NCBI GenBank assembly: GCA_900759105.1
Contig: CAAETY010000109.1
Coordinates: 1 to 22,027 of the forward strand
Reading direction: 5' to 3'
DNA: 22,027 nucleotides
Origin: Peptococcaceae bacterium
Lineage (GTDB): Bacteria; Bacillota; Peptococcia; Peptococcales; Peptococcaceae
How positions within the stretch are numbered: the first letter of the stretch is position 1; the number at the start of each line of letters is the position of its first letter. Under the pieces are notes generated by a model. The model did no database searches. It was not told the DNA's origin and was given only the letters and a program-made list of their open reading frames with translations. This document shows, in pieces, positions 1-7,371 of the stretch. Made by a program: the position numbers and the translations under genes.

Positions 1-12
1 AGACCATTCAAT

Positions 13-26
13 ACCCCTTAAGGGGT
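13..26. repeat. 14-bp perfect palindrome
   Basis: ACCCCTTAAGGGGT is a perfect palindrome at the left edge of the window, next to two hairpins at 40-56 and 61-85. No T-run follows it on either strand, so it is not a convincing terminator on its own. It may belong to the 3' end of whatever lies left of the window. Confidence 0.5.
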
Positions 27-39
27 TACCACAAGAGAA

Positions 40-56
40 AAGCCCTTATAGGGCTT
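40..56 (-). terminator. Second terminator hairpin after dinG
   Basis: AAGCCCT (40-46) and AGGGCTT (50-56) form a 7-bp stem with a 3-nt loop. Read on the minus strand it is followed by TTCTCTT, so it would back up the hairpin at 61-85 in ending the ahcY-dinG transcript. On the plus strand no T-run follows. Confidence 0.6.
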
Positions 57-60
57 GCTA

Positions 61-87
61 AAACCACCGGTTCAACCGGTGGTTTTT
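61..87. terminator. Bidirectional terminator downstream of dinG
   Basis: AAACCACCGGTT (61-72) and AACCGGTGGTTT (74-85) are perfect complements, giving a GC-rich hairpin. A T-run follows on the plus strand (83-87) and four Ts on the minus strand. It begins two bases beyond the dinG stop codon. It can end ahcY-dinG on minus and an unseen gene entering from the left on plus. Confidence 0.85.
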
Positions 88-88
88 A

Positions 89-2863
89 TTATTGATTGTG
101 CCAGATTTTGAGCTTTTCGGCGAGTGTATCAACACTGTCAGTCCATATTGGTTGTTCAGGTAAAGATTTAAGGAAACTTGCACCATAGTTTTTGCTAATC
201 ACGCGATTATCAAGAATAATGATACAGCCTCTATCGTTTGCAGAACGGATTAAACGCCCGCAACCCTGGCGAAATCGTAATATTGCTTGTGGCAAGCTGT
301 TAGCGGAGAATGGATTTTTCCCTTGTCGCTTAAGTAAATCATTGCGCGCACTTTCTATTGGCATAGTAGGTGGCGTAAATGGGAGCTTTGCAATGACAAC
401 AGTGCGAAGTCGATCACCTTTGACATCAACGCCTTCCCAGAAGCTGTTAGCGCCAAGAAGAACGGTTTTATCATCGCCTTGGAGTGCTTCTAGCAGGCTG
501 GTGCGACTGCCGTCTTGTCCGTGTGCGAGAATGCGATAATTTTTGAGTGTAGTGTCATTTTTTAACGCCTGCTGAACTTTGTTAAGCATGGCATATGATG
601 TAAAAAGAACTAACATGTCACCATCGACAGCCGGAATGAGTTTTTTCAGATTGTTAATAACGTTCTTTGTGTATTCATAGTCGTTGGTTTTAGAATAATC
701 CTTGTGGTCATTTGGAATGGCAATTAAGGATTGGTTTTTATAGTCGAAAGGCGCTTCGGTGATATAGGAGAGACATTCTTCCGATGCGAGAAGAAATCTT
801 TCGGCGGTATACTGAAGGTCATTATCAACGGCCAATGTAGCGGATGTTAACACAACTGTTTCATTAGATTGGAAAAGCTTTTCGTGAATGAGGGGCATGA
901 TATCAATATATGCTGCGTTTAAGAATAAATTGGCATAATTATAATTCTTGATGGTTTTTACCCAATACACGTAATCTTCGTCTGTACCGGCAATAAATCG
1001 TTCTAACCAATCACGTTGTTCCGCTAAACGGTCTCTGGCATGTGTCATTTCTCGAATGAGCGATTCGATATTTTCATCTTCATTTAATGAAACAAGTAGG
1101 CGATTCATGGAGGTGACCGCTGTAGAAAGTGCATTGTGACTTTTTCGCAGCGATTCTTCAAAGGTGAGCCACCATTGCGCGTTTCTAATTTTATCTGTAA
1201 TACGCAAGTCACCAATATTATCGAGTTCAGGGATATCATTGGAGAACTTGACACATTTTTCGAAAATATCAAGGGCTTCTTTACTGTCGATCATTGAACG
1301 GTTGGCGCGCTCTGTGATTTCTGTACTGTTTTCGGCAAGCGTTTCTGCTTTTCCGACAGCAACAGCGATGCGTGAGAGAAAACCACCAGTGCGAGTAAAG
1401 TTAAAGAGCAACTTGCGAATGGCTTCGTAATCAATGGTATCAGTGAACTGATGGGTGGCTTCATCTTCCAGATGATGTGCTTCATCAATAATTACATGTT
1501 GGTGTTCGGGCAAAAGGTTTCCTAAGCGTAAATCTTGAAAGAGTAGCGCATGGTTTGTGATAACAATGTCACTTTGTTCGCATTTTCGTTTGTTATTGAA
1601 GTAGCAACATTCATTGAAGAATTTGCAACGTCTACCGAGACATGTATCAGGGCTGCTTGCAATATTTTGCCAATATTGCTGTTCGGCTTTATTGAGATTG
1701 AGGTGCTCTTTATCACCACTTAAGTCAAGGTTTCGCCAGTATACCAATGATGTGGCAAAAACGCGTTCTCGTTCAGAGGCTTTGTACGCGTTGCGCGTGT
1801 ATTCATCAAAACGACGGATACAGAGATAATTATTACGACCTTTGGCAATGGCGCTAGTAAAAGTATGACCTAGTGCGGTGTTTAAAAAAGGTAAGTCAAC
1901 GTGAAAAAGCTGTTCCTGTAGGGTAATAGTTCCAGTTGAAATAATCACGCGTTGGTCGGTTTCAAAACTCCAGAGCAAGGAGGGAACCAAGTATGCGAAG
2001 GATTTTCCAGTACCGGTTCCGGCTTCGATAAGTGCATGTTTTTTTTCGACAAAAGCTTGCTTGATACAGTTGAGCATGTCGGTTTGTTGAGAACGATATT
2101 GGTAATCTGGTTTGCTTTGAGAAAGTAAGCCTTTTGGTGCAAAAAAATCAGCGGCGTGATTAAAATCTAGCAGTGGGGTGCTTTCTTCGTCGGAATAATT
2201 ATCATTGAAATCAGCAAAGTCAAGGGGAGCGATATCGGTAGCTTGTGCTTCTTGAGCCAGGAGATGAAGTAAATCGCCAAGGTTGTAACCGGAGTCAAAA
2301 AGAGATTCTTGCATACCACTATAGGTGTTTGCCATTTCTTCAAGTGTAAATGGATCCGCATGCAACGCTTGCTGCATTAATGTTAAAAATACCTGGGCGC
2401 AAACGGTAGCATCATTTAAAGCGCGGTGATGAGCGCTATCCAGAATGTGTAAATGAAAGGCGATGGACATGAGCTTATAACTTGTGAGCGTTGGCAAAAA
2501 AAGCTTAGCCATGTCGTGAGTATCTAACCAATTGTTTTCAAGTGTGCGTCCAAGCTGAAATTCAATACGGCCTTTATCAAAAGCAAAATTGTGTGCTAAA
2601 AGCATTTTCCCTTTAATAATGGAGAGTAATTCGTCCTCAATGTCAGCCCAACGGGGTGCATCCTTGACCATCGACGGGGTGATGCCGGTCATGATGGAGA
2701 TATCCTTAGGTATTGGCTTTTGAGGTTTGACTAAACTTTGCCATTCGCGGATAATTTCACCATTTTCGACAACGACAAGGCCGATCTCAATGATTTCGGA
2801 ATCATCATTGAGACCGGTGGTTTCTACATCAAGGGCAATAAAATTTTTGTATTTGTTGCTCAT
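89..2863 (-). CDS. dinG: DinG-family ATP-dependent helicase with N-terminal DEDDh exonuclease
   Basis: The 924-residue protein joins two modules, the layout known from Gram-positive DinG. Residues 7-160 are a DnaQ-like 3'-5' exonuclease with all DEDDh residues visible: D12 and E14 in ALDVETTG, D96 in AHNFAFD, H146 and D151 in HHRALND. From about residue 255 comes an XPD-type SF2 helicase: Q-motif region YRSQQ, Walker A AGTGTGKS (281-288), DEAH box (460-463), then SATL, GANSFWEGVD and the arginine-finger motif QGCGRLIR. C348, C408, C413 and C419/C420 are spaced like the Fe-S ligands of E. coli DinG, which S. aureus DinG lacks. The likely role is unwinding of 5'-tailed or damaged DNA during repair. 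The start codon overlaps the ahcY stop (ATGA), so translation is probably coupled. Confidence 0.93.
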   Translation of the reverse strand: MSNKYKNFIALDVETTGLNDDSEIIEIGLVVVENGEIIREWQSLVKPQKPIPKDISIMTGITPSMVKDAPRWADIEDELLSIIKGKMLLAHNFAFDKGRIEFQLGRTLENNWLDTHDMAKLFLPTLTSYKLMSIAFHLHILDSAHHRALNDATVCAQVFLTLMQQALHADPFTLEEMANTYSGMQESLFDSGYNLGDLLHLLAQEAQATDIAPLDFADFNDNYSDEESTPLLDFNHAADFFAPKGLLSQSKPDYQYRSQQTDMLNCIKQAFVEKKHALIEAGTGTGKSFAYLVPSLLWSFETDQRVIISTGTITLQEQLFHVDLPFLNTALGHTFTSAIAKGRNNYLCIRRFDEYTRNAYKASERERVFATSLVYWRNLDLSGDKEHLNLNKAEQQYWQNIASSPDTCLGRRCKFFNECCYFNNKRKCEQSDIVITNHALLFQDLRLGNLLPEHQHVIIDEAHHLEDEATHQFTDTIDYEAIRKLLFNFTRTGGFLSRIAVAVGKAETLAENSTEITERANRSMIDSKEALDIFEKCVKFSNDIPELDNIGDLRITDKIRNAQWWLTFEESLRKSHNALSTAVTSMNRLLVSLNEDENIESLIREMTHARDRLAEQRDWLERFIAGTDEDYVYWVKTIKNYNYANLFLNAAYIDIMPLIHEKLFQSNETVVLTSATLAVDNDLQYTAERFLLASEECLSYITEAPFDYKNQSLIAIPNDHKDYSKTNDYEYTKNVINNLKKLIPAVDGDMLVLFTSYAMLNKVQQALKNDTTLKNYRILAHGQDGSRTSLLEALQGDDKTVLLGANSFWEGVDVKGDRLRTVVIAKLPFTPPTMPIESARNDLLKRQGKNPFSANSLPQAILRFRQGCGRLIRSANDRGCIIILDNRVISKNYGASFLKSLPEQPIWTDSVDTLAEKLKIWHNQ

Positions 2864-4104
2864 AATGACCAGCTATTGAGGTAGGCTTCTTGATCTGCAG
2901 TCAAAGAATCGATACGCATGTTTAAGGATGCCAGTTTAATTTGTGCAACGCGCTTATCGATAACTTCAGGCACATCGTAAACATGTGCGTCGAGATCAGA
3001 GGCTTCATTGATGTATTGAAGAGAAAGAGTTTGCAAGCCAAAGGTTAAGTCCATGATTTCGGCGGGATGACCGTCACCTGCAGCAAGGTTAACAAGTCGG
3101 CCTTCACCAATGAGATAGAGGGTGCGACCGTCAGCCATAGTGTAAGCCATGATGTTATTGCGAGCAGGTTTTACTTCGGTAGCAAGAGCCTCTAAAGCGA
3201 CTTTGTTAATTTCTACGTCAAAGTGACCGGCATTGCACATGATGGCTTGATCATTCATGACCTCGAGCGCGTCTTTGTCAATAACGTTTTTATTACCGGT
3301 AACGGTGATAAAAATATCCCCTTGTGGTGCAGCTTCGACGATAGGCATAACGCTAAAACCGTCCATTAAAGCTTCAATAGCCTTGATTGGGTCTACTTCG
3401 GTAACAATAACTCGCGCTCCCATGCCTTTGGCACGCATAGCAACGCCTTTGCCGCACCAACCGTAGCCAACGACTACAACGGTTTTACTGGAAATGACAA
3501 GATTGGTATTGTGCATGACAGAATCCATGACAGACTGACCGGTACCGTAGCGATTATCAAAAAGGTGCTTCATCATTGCGTTATTAACTGCAATCATAGG
3601 AACTTGGAGTTCAGTCGCTTGTTCCATCGCTTTAAGACGGATAATCCCGGTGGTGGTTTCTTCACAACCGCCTTGGATTTTCTTTACGAGTTCAGGATAT
3701 TCTTGATGGAGCATTGCAGTAAAGTCGCCACCGTCATCAATGAATAAGTCCGGGCCAAATTCAGCCAGCTTGCGGATATACATATCATATTCTTCTTGAC
3801 TTGCGCCGTGAGTTGCAAAAGCGGTGATGCCGTTTTGCACCAATGCAGCAACAATATCATCTTGGGTAGAGAGTGGATTGGAACCCGCAACAGCCACATC
3901 TGCACCACCGGCTTGAATTACAAGAGCCATATAAGCAGTTTTTGCTTCTAAATGTAAGCAAATAACTACCTTTTTACCGGCGAACGGTTTGGTTTTGAGG
4001 TATTCTTTTTCGATTTCATTTAAAATTGGCATATGTGCACGTACCCAGTCGATTTTTAATTGACCGGATGGAGCGAGATTAATATCTTTAATGATGCTTT
4101 CCAT
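2860..4104 (-). CDS. ahcY: S-adenosylhomocysteine hydrolase (short, Thermotoga/archaeal type)
   Basis: This enzyme splits S-adenosylhomocysteine to homocysteine and adenosine, relieving product inhibition of methyltransferases. The 414 residues show the family signature: STQDD (79-83), FIDDGGDFTA (D123/D124), EETTTG (E149), K179 with D183-N184, and a Rossmann loop GYGWCGKG (213-220) followed by E236 for the NAD ribose. AGHFDVEI and GEGRLVNLAAGDGHP lie near the C-terminus. The protein ends soon after LTADQEAYL, so the long K/Y-containing tail of the human enzyme is absent, as in Thermotoga maritima. The base-recognition loop reads HLEAKTA (51-57) rather than human HMTVETA. The alternative is an S-inosylhomocysteine hydrolase, as reported for the short archaeal enzyme. 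The ribosome site AAAGGAGT lies at 4111-4118. dinG follows with a 4-nt overlap. Confidence 0.93.
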   Translation of the reverse strand: MESIIKDINLAPSGQLKIDWVRAHMPILNEIEKEYLKTKPFAGKKVVICLHLEAKTAYMALVIQAGGADVAVAGSNPLSTQDDIVAALVQNGITAFATHGASQEEYDMYIRKLAEFGPDLFIDDGGDFTAMLHQEYPELVKKIQGGCEETTTGIIRLKAMEQATELQVPMIAVNNAMMKHLFDNRYGTGQSVMDSVMHNTNLVISSKTVVVVGYGWCGKGVAMRAKGMGARVIVTEVDPIKAIEALMDGFSVMPIVEAAPQGDIFITVTGNKNVIDKDALEVMNDQAIMCNAGHFDVEINKVALEALATEVKPARNNIMAYTMADGRTLYLIGEGRLVNLAAGDGHPAEIMDLTFGLQTLSLQYINEASDLDAHVYDVPEVIDKRVAQIKLASLNMRIDSLTADQEAYLNSWSL

Positions 4105-4144
4105 GAGAAAACTCCTTTCATTTGACTAAATGGACAATAAGTTG

Positions 4145-4173
4145 ATTATAAATTGAAGGCCGGGAATGTGCAA
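4145..4173 (-). promoter_or_regulatory. Probable ahcY promoter
   Basis: On the minus strand TTGCAC (4168-4173) and a perfect TATAAT (4145-4150) are separated by 17 nt. Transcription would start near 4138, giving a leader of roughly 35 nt that contains the AAAGGAGT ribosome site. No SAH riboswitch fits in so short a leader. Confidence 0.65.
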
Positions 4174-4246
4174 CGGAAAATGGGCGATTTGTCCTATCTT
4201 ATGCCGTTATACATGAAATAGCTGTGAATAAATAAAGTGAAAAAGA

Positions 4247-4262
4247 CATCTACAAGTGGATG
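4247..4262. repeat. Near-palindromic dyad between ahcY and pyrB
   Basis: CATCTAC and GTGGATG flank a central AA, with one T/G wobble breaking perfect symmetry. It lies between the divergent ahcY and pyrB promoters, upstream of the -35 region of each, where a DNA-binding regulator could act. No regulator is identified. Confidence 0.35.
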
Positions 4263-4276
4263 ATGCTTTAGCTAAG

Positions 4277-4305
4277 ATAAAAGGTTTTCCCTAGGTAGCT
4301 TTTAT
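4277..4305. repeat. Inverted repeat at the pyr promoter
   Basis: ATAAAAG (4277-4283) and CTTTTAT (4299-4305) are exact complements separated by 15 nt. They bracket the presumed -35 position and touch the extended -10 of the pyr promoter, a plausible operator position. The arms are AT-rich, so chance is a real alternative. Confidence 0.35.
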
Positions 4306-4313
4306 GTTAAAAT
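4285..4313 (+). promoter_or_regulatory. Probable pyr operon promoter (extended -10)
   Basis: TG (4305-4306) followed after one base by TAAAAT (4308-4313) is an extended -10 element. The -35 position holds only TTTTCC (4285-4290), as is common for extended -10 promoters. Transcription would start near 4320 and leave a leader of about 67 nt before the GTG start of pyrB. Confidence 0.5.
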
Positions 4314-4341
4314 AACTATGGAAAATTGTGTAATGTGAATG

Positions 4342-4360
4342 AACGAAAATTGCTTTCGTT
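4342..4360 (+). promoter_or_regulatory. Leader hairpin before pyrB
   Basis: AACGAAA (4342-4348) and TTTCGTT (4354-4360) can pair around a 5-nt loop in the pyrB leader, 13 nt before the AAAGGAGG ribosome site. No T-run follows and there is no second competing stem, so it is not a classical PyrR attenuator. It could affect translation or mRNA stability. Confidence 0.35.
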
Positions 4361-4372
4361 TGCTTAAACATA

Positions 4373-4380
4373 AAAGGAGG
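4373..4380 (+). promoter_or_regulatory. pyrB ribosome binding site (decides a GTG start)
   Basis: AAAGGAGG ends 6 nt before GTG at 4387. This spacing, and the match of the following residues to the ATCase N-terminus, argue for the GTG over the in-frame ATG at 4339, which has no ribosome site. Confidence 0.85.
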
Positions 4381-4386
4381 ATCATC

Positions 4387-5304
4387 GTGGAGATACGCCA
4401 TAAAGATTTAATTAGTATCAATCAACTAAGTGTTGAAGATATACAGGAAGTTTTAGCTGTTGCTCGTGAAATGCGTGAACAAGTACGCAGCATGAAACAA
4501 ACAGATGCATTGAAGGGCGTTACTGTGGTAAATCTTTTCTATGAAAATAGTACTAGAACCCGTTCATCCTTTGAGCTGGCAGCAAAGTATCAAGGTGCAA
4601 ATGTATTAAATATTTCTGCCTCTTCTAGTAGCGTACAAAAAGGCGAAGGTTTGATAGATACTGCTCAAACCATCAATGCCTATTATCCGGATGTGATTGT
4701 AATGCGACATCCTAACAGTGGTGCGCATGAGCTGTTAGCGAAGCATGTGAACGCAAGTGTGCTTAACGCCGGTGACGGAATGCATGAACATCCAACACAA
4801 GCTCTATTGGACTTTATGACCATTTGCGATTATAAAGAAAATCTCGAAGGGCTTAAGGTGGTCATTGCCGGTGACCTTTCCCATTCTCGCGTCGTACGTA
4901 GCGACATTCTTTTGCTGAATAAGTTTGGCTGTGATGTAACGGTTTGTGGTCCAATGACATTAGTATCCGGTGGCATTGAAAAAATGGGCTGCAAGCTTGT
5001 GATGGACTTTGATGAAGCCATCAAAGATGCTGATGTTATTATGATGTTAAGAATTCAGCTTGAACGCCAAAAAGCTGGGCTTTTCCCATCCGCAGAAGAA
5101 TATACTCATTTTTATTGCTTAAATAAGGAACGTTTGGCAACTGCTAAGCCTGATTGCATTGTGTTGCATCCGGGTCCAATTAATCGTGGGATGGAAATTG
5201 ACGGTGAAGTGGCGGATGGTCCGCAATCTAAAATTTTAGAGCAAGTAACTAATGGGTTATGTGTGCGTATGGCTTTGCTGAAAATGATGTCTGAGGAGGA
5301 ATAA
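4387..5304 (+). CDS. pyrB: Aspartate carbamoyltransferase catalytic chain
   Basis: The enzyme condenses carbamoyl phosphate with aspartate to give carbamoylaspartate, the committed step of pyrimidine synthesis. The product of 305 residues has the usual ATCase length. Carbamoyl-phosphate loops STRTR (55-59) and HPTQALLD (135-142) are present, with SSVQKGE (81-87), the RHPNSGAH loop (108-115) and the C-terminal HPGPINRG. The GTG start at 4387 is chosen because AAAGGAGG precedes it by 6 nt; the in-frame ATG at 4339 would add 16 non-conserved residues. No pyrI regulatory chain follows, so the enzyme is probably a free trimer. It is the first gene of a long co-directional run, and its stop lies 3 nt before the pyrC start. 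Confidence 0.96.
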   Translation: MEIRHKDLISINQLSVEDIQEVLAVAREMREQVRSMKQTDALKGVTVVNLFYENSTRTRSSFELAAKYQGANVLNISASSSSVQKGEGLIDTAQTINAYYPDVIVMRHPNSGAHELLAKHVNASVLNAGDGMHEHPTQALLDFMTICDYKENLEGLKVVIAGDLSHSRVVRSDILLLNKFGCDVTVCGPMTLVSGGIEKMGCKLVMDFDEAIKDADVIMMLRIQLERQKAGLFPSAEEYTHFYCLNKERLATAKPDCIVLHPGPINRGMEIDGEVADGPQSKILEQVTNGLCVRMALLKMMSEEE

Positions 5305-5307
5305 TCT

Positions 5308-6591
5308 ATGTTATTAAAAAATGGGCACTTGGTCGATCCCTCTCAAGCAATTGACGGAGTGACAGATATTCGTATTGATAATGGGGTCATTAGCGAAGTG
5401 GGTCCAGATCTTCCTGAAAATAAGGATGAAGAAATCTTTGATTTGGCTGGTTGCTATGTAGTGCCGGGATTAATTGACACCCATGTTCATTTGCGTGATC
5501 CTGGTCAGGAAGAGTCCGAAAGTCTGGAAACCGGAACGAAGGCTGCAATTGCCGGTGGATTTACCTCTGTGGTAGCGATGCCTAATACTAATCCTGTAGT
5601 TGATAATGTGCCAATTGTACGTTATATCGCTGAAAAGTCTAAACGTTTAGGCTATGCAGACGTATTGCAAACTGCATCTATCACAAAAGGCGAAAATGGT
5701 GAAGAAATTACAGAAATTGGATTTTTAAAAGATGCTGGCGTTATTGCATTTACTGAGGATGGAAAAACTGTTGAAAATAGCGGCATCCTACGCAAGGCAA
5801 TGACCTACAGCAAGCCTTTTGATGTCCTCTTCATGAGTCATTGTGAAGATAAAAATTTAAAGGGAGCCGGCGTTATGAATGCGGGTGCACTTGCAACTGA
5901 AATGGGGCTTCCTGGTATTGCACGTGAAGTGGAAGATATTATTATTCAACGTGATATTATGCTTGCAAAGATGACCGGTGTGCGCTTGCATATTTCTCAT
6001 TTAAGCACGAGTACTGGCTTAGAGCTTGTTCGTGAAGCGCAAGCAAAGGGGTTGCCTGTAACCTGTGAAGTAACACCGCACCATCTTTTCTTAACGGAAG
6101 ATGCTGTGCGTGGCTATAATACCAGTGCAAAGGTAGCACCACCACTTCGTACAGCTGAAGATAATGAAGCATTAATCGAAGGCTTGAAGGACGGCACGAT
6201 TACCTGCATTGGGACTGACCATGCGCCACATTCAGCAGATAAAAAAGATGTTGAATTTGAACGTGCTGCCAATGGGATTTCTTCTATAGAAGTGGCTTTC
6301 CCACTGATTTGGACGAAGCTTGTAGAAACCGGGCGCTTTGCATTAAGTGAAATCGTCTCTATTATGAGTTGTAAACCGGCAGAGCTTTTACGTATTGATC
6401 GTGGAAGCTTGTCTGTAGGAAAAGTGGCTGATGTGATGATTTTCGACCCTCATGTAGAAAAAGTCGTTGACCCACAATCTTTCTATAGTAAAGGCAAGAA
6501 TTGTCCTTATGCGGGTGAAAAATTAAGAGGTTGGCCAAAAATGGTATTTAGAGAAGGCCGCATTGTATTAAAAGATGGGGCAATTGTTTAG
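5308..6591 (+). CDS. pyrC: Dihydroorotase (class I)
   Basis: This zinc amidohydrolase cyclises carbamoylaspartate to dihydroorotate. The 427 residues match the class I length. The metal ligand motif is DTHVHLRDPG with H59 and H61. D150 (TEDGKTVE), H177 (FMSHCED), H230 (HISHLS) and the catalytic D303 (GTDHAPHS) are in the expected places; class I enzymes use an Asp where class II has a carbamylated Lys. MPNTNP (90-95) is the substrate-loop signature. The ribosome site GGAGGA lies within the end of pyrB, and the TAG stop is part of the TAGGAGG site of pyrK, so the three genes are tightly packed. Confidence 0.96.
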   Translation: MLLKNGHLVDPSQAIDGVTDIRIDNGVISEVGPDLPENKDEEIFDLAGCYVVPGLIDTHVHLRDPGQEESESLETGTKAAIAGGFTSVVAMPNTNPVVDNVPIVRYIAEKSKRLGYADVLQTASITKGENGEEITEIGFLKDAGVIAFTEDGKTVENSGILRKAMTYSKPFDVLFMSHCEDKNLKGAGVMNAGALATEMGLPGIAREVEDIIIQRDIMLAKMTGVRLHISHLSTSTGLELVREAQAKGLPVTCEVTPHHLFLTEDAVRGYNTSAKVAPPLRTAEDNEALIEGLKDGTITCIGTDHAPHSADKKDVEFERAANGISSIEVAFPLIWTKLVETGRFALSEIVSIMSCKPAELLRIDRGSLSVGKVADVMIFDPHVEKVVDPQSFYSKGKNCPYAGEKLRGWPKMVFREGRIVLKDGAIV

Positions 6592-6600
6592 GAGGCCGTT

Positions 6601-7371
6601 ATGCAGCTACATGATGTTAAAATTGTTAAAAAAACAGCATTATCCGATAAAGAATGGTGCTTCGAATTTGATGCACCGGCTTTATGCGCGGAAGCAGTGC
6701 CTGGGCAATTCGTCATGGTTGAATGCAGCAAAAACGGTACTCCATTTTTGCGCCGTGCTATCAGTATTAATCAATGCAAGGATGGTATTCTTTCTTTGAT
6801 GTTTGCTGTTGTTGGCGAAGGAACAGAAGCTTTGGCAGGCATGAATATCGGCGATACAGTGAGCCTTTTAGGGCCATTGGGACGCGGGTTTGATTTGGAA
6901 GTAGAAGGCCAAAATATCGTTATGATTGGTGGCGGGATTGGTAAGGCGCCTTTTGAGTACTTGACTGATGCACTTTTGGCTAAAGGAAATTCAGTGACAT
7001 TTATTGTTGGCGGTCGTAGTGAAACACAATTGTGTGGGCTTGATTGCTATAAAAAAACAAATACAAAGGTGCTTTTTGCAACAGAAGATGGTAGTCTTGG
7101 TGAAAAAGGATTCGTTAGCCAATATTTTGAAGCAGTAAAAAATTGTGACCGTATTTATGCATGTGGTCCAACGCCGATGCTTGCGGCGGTTAAGCGTTTT
7201 GCTGATGACAACCATATAAAATGTCAGCTTTCTTTAGAAGGAAAAATGGCATGTGGCGTGGGTGTATGCTTGGGCTGTACTTGTAAATCCAGCAATCCTG
7301 ACGCAGAGATATATCCAAAGGTTTGTCAGGATGGTCCGGTTTTCTGGTCTGAGGAGGTTGAATTGGCATGA
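6601..7371 (+). CDS. pyrK: Dihydroorotate dehydrogenase B, electron transfer subunit
   Basis: PyrK passes electrons from PyrD to NAD+ through FAD and a [2Fe-2S] cluster. The 256 residues show an FAD-binding barrel with RRAIS (51-55) and GPLGRGFDL (91-99), then a nucleotide-binding half with GGGIGKAPF (110-118) and ACGPTPML (187-194). The cluster ligands are C218, C223, C226 and C242 in the spacing C-x4-C-x2-C-x15-C, after the conserved SLEGKMACGVG. The RRAIS motif has Ala where most relatives have Pro, a mild variation. The stop overlaps the pyrD start (ATGA), in keeping with the 1:1 PyrD/PyrK complex. Confidence 0.95.
   Translation: MQLHDVKIVKKTALSDKEWCFEFDAPALCAEAVPGQFVMVECSKNGTPFLRRAISINQCKDGILSLMFAVVGEGTEALAGMNIGDTVSLLGPLGRGFDLEVEGQNIVMIGGGIGKAPFEYLTDALLAKGNSVTFIVGGRSETQLCGLDCYKKTNTKVLFATEDGSLGEKGFVSQYFEAVKNCDRIYACGPTPMLAAVKRFADDNHIKCQLSLEGKMACGVGVCLGCTCKSSNPDAEIYPKVCQDGPVFWSEEVELA

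Noticed and set aside
4339..4386. In-frame ATG 48 nt upstream of the chosen pyrB start
   Set aside because: It has no ribosome site and its 16 residues are not part of known ATCase N-termini; the GTG at 4387 has AAAGGAGG at ideal spacing.
4320..4386. PyrR-dependent attenuator in the pyr leader
   Set aside because: The leader is only about 67 nt, with a single short hairpin and no T-run or competing antiterminator.
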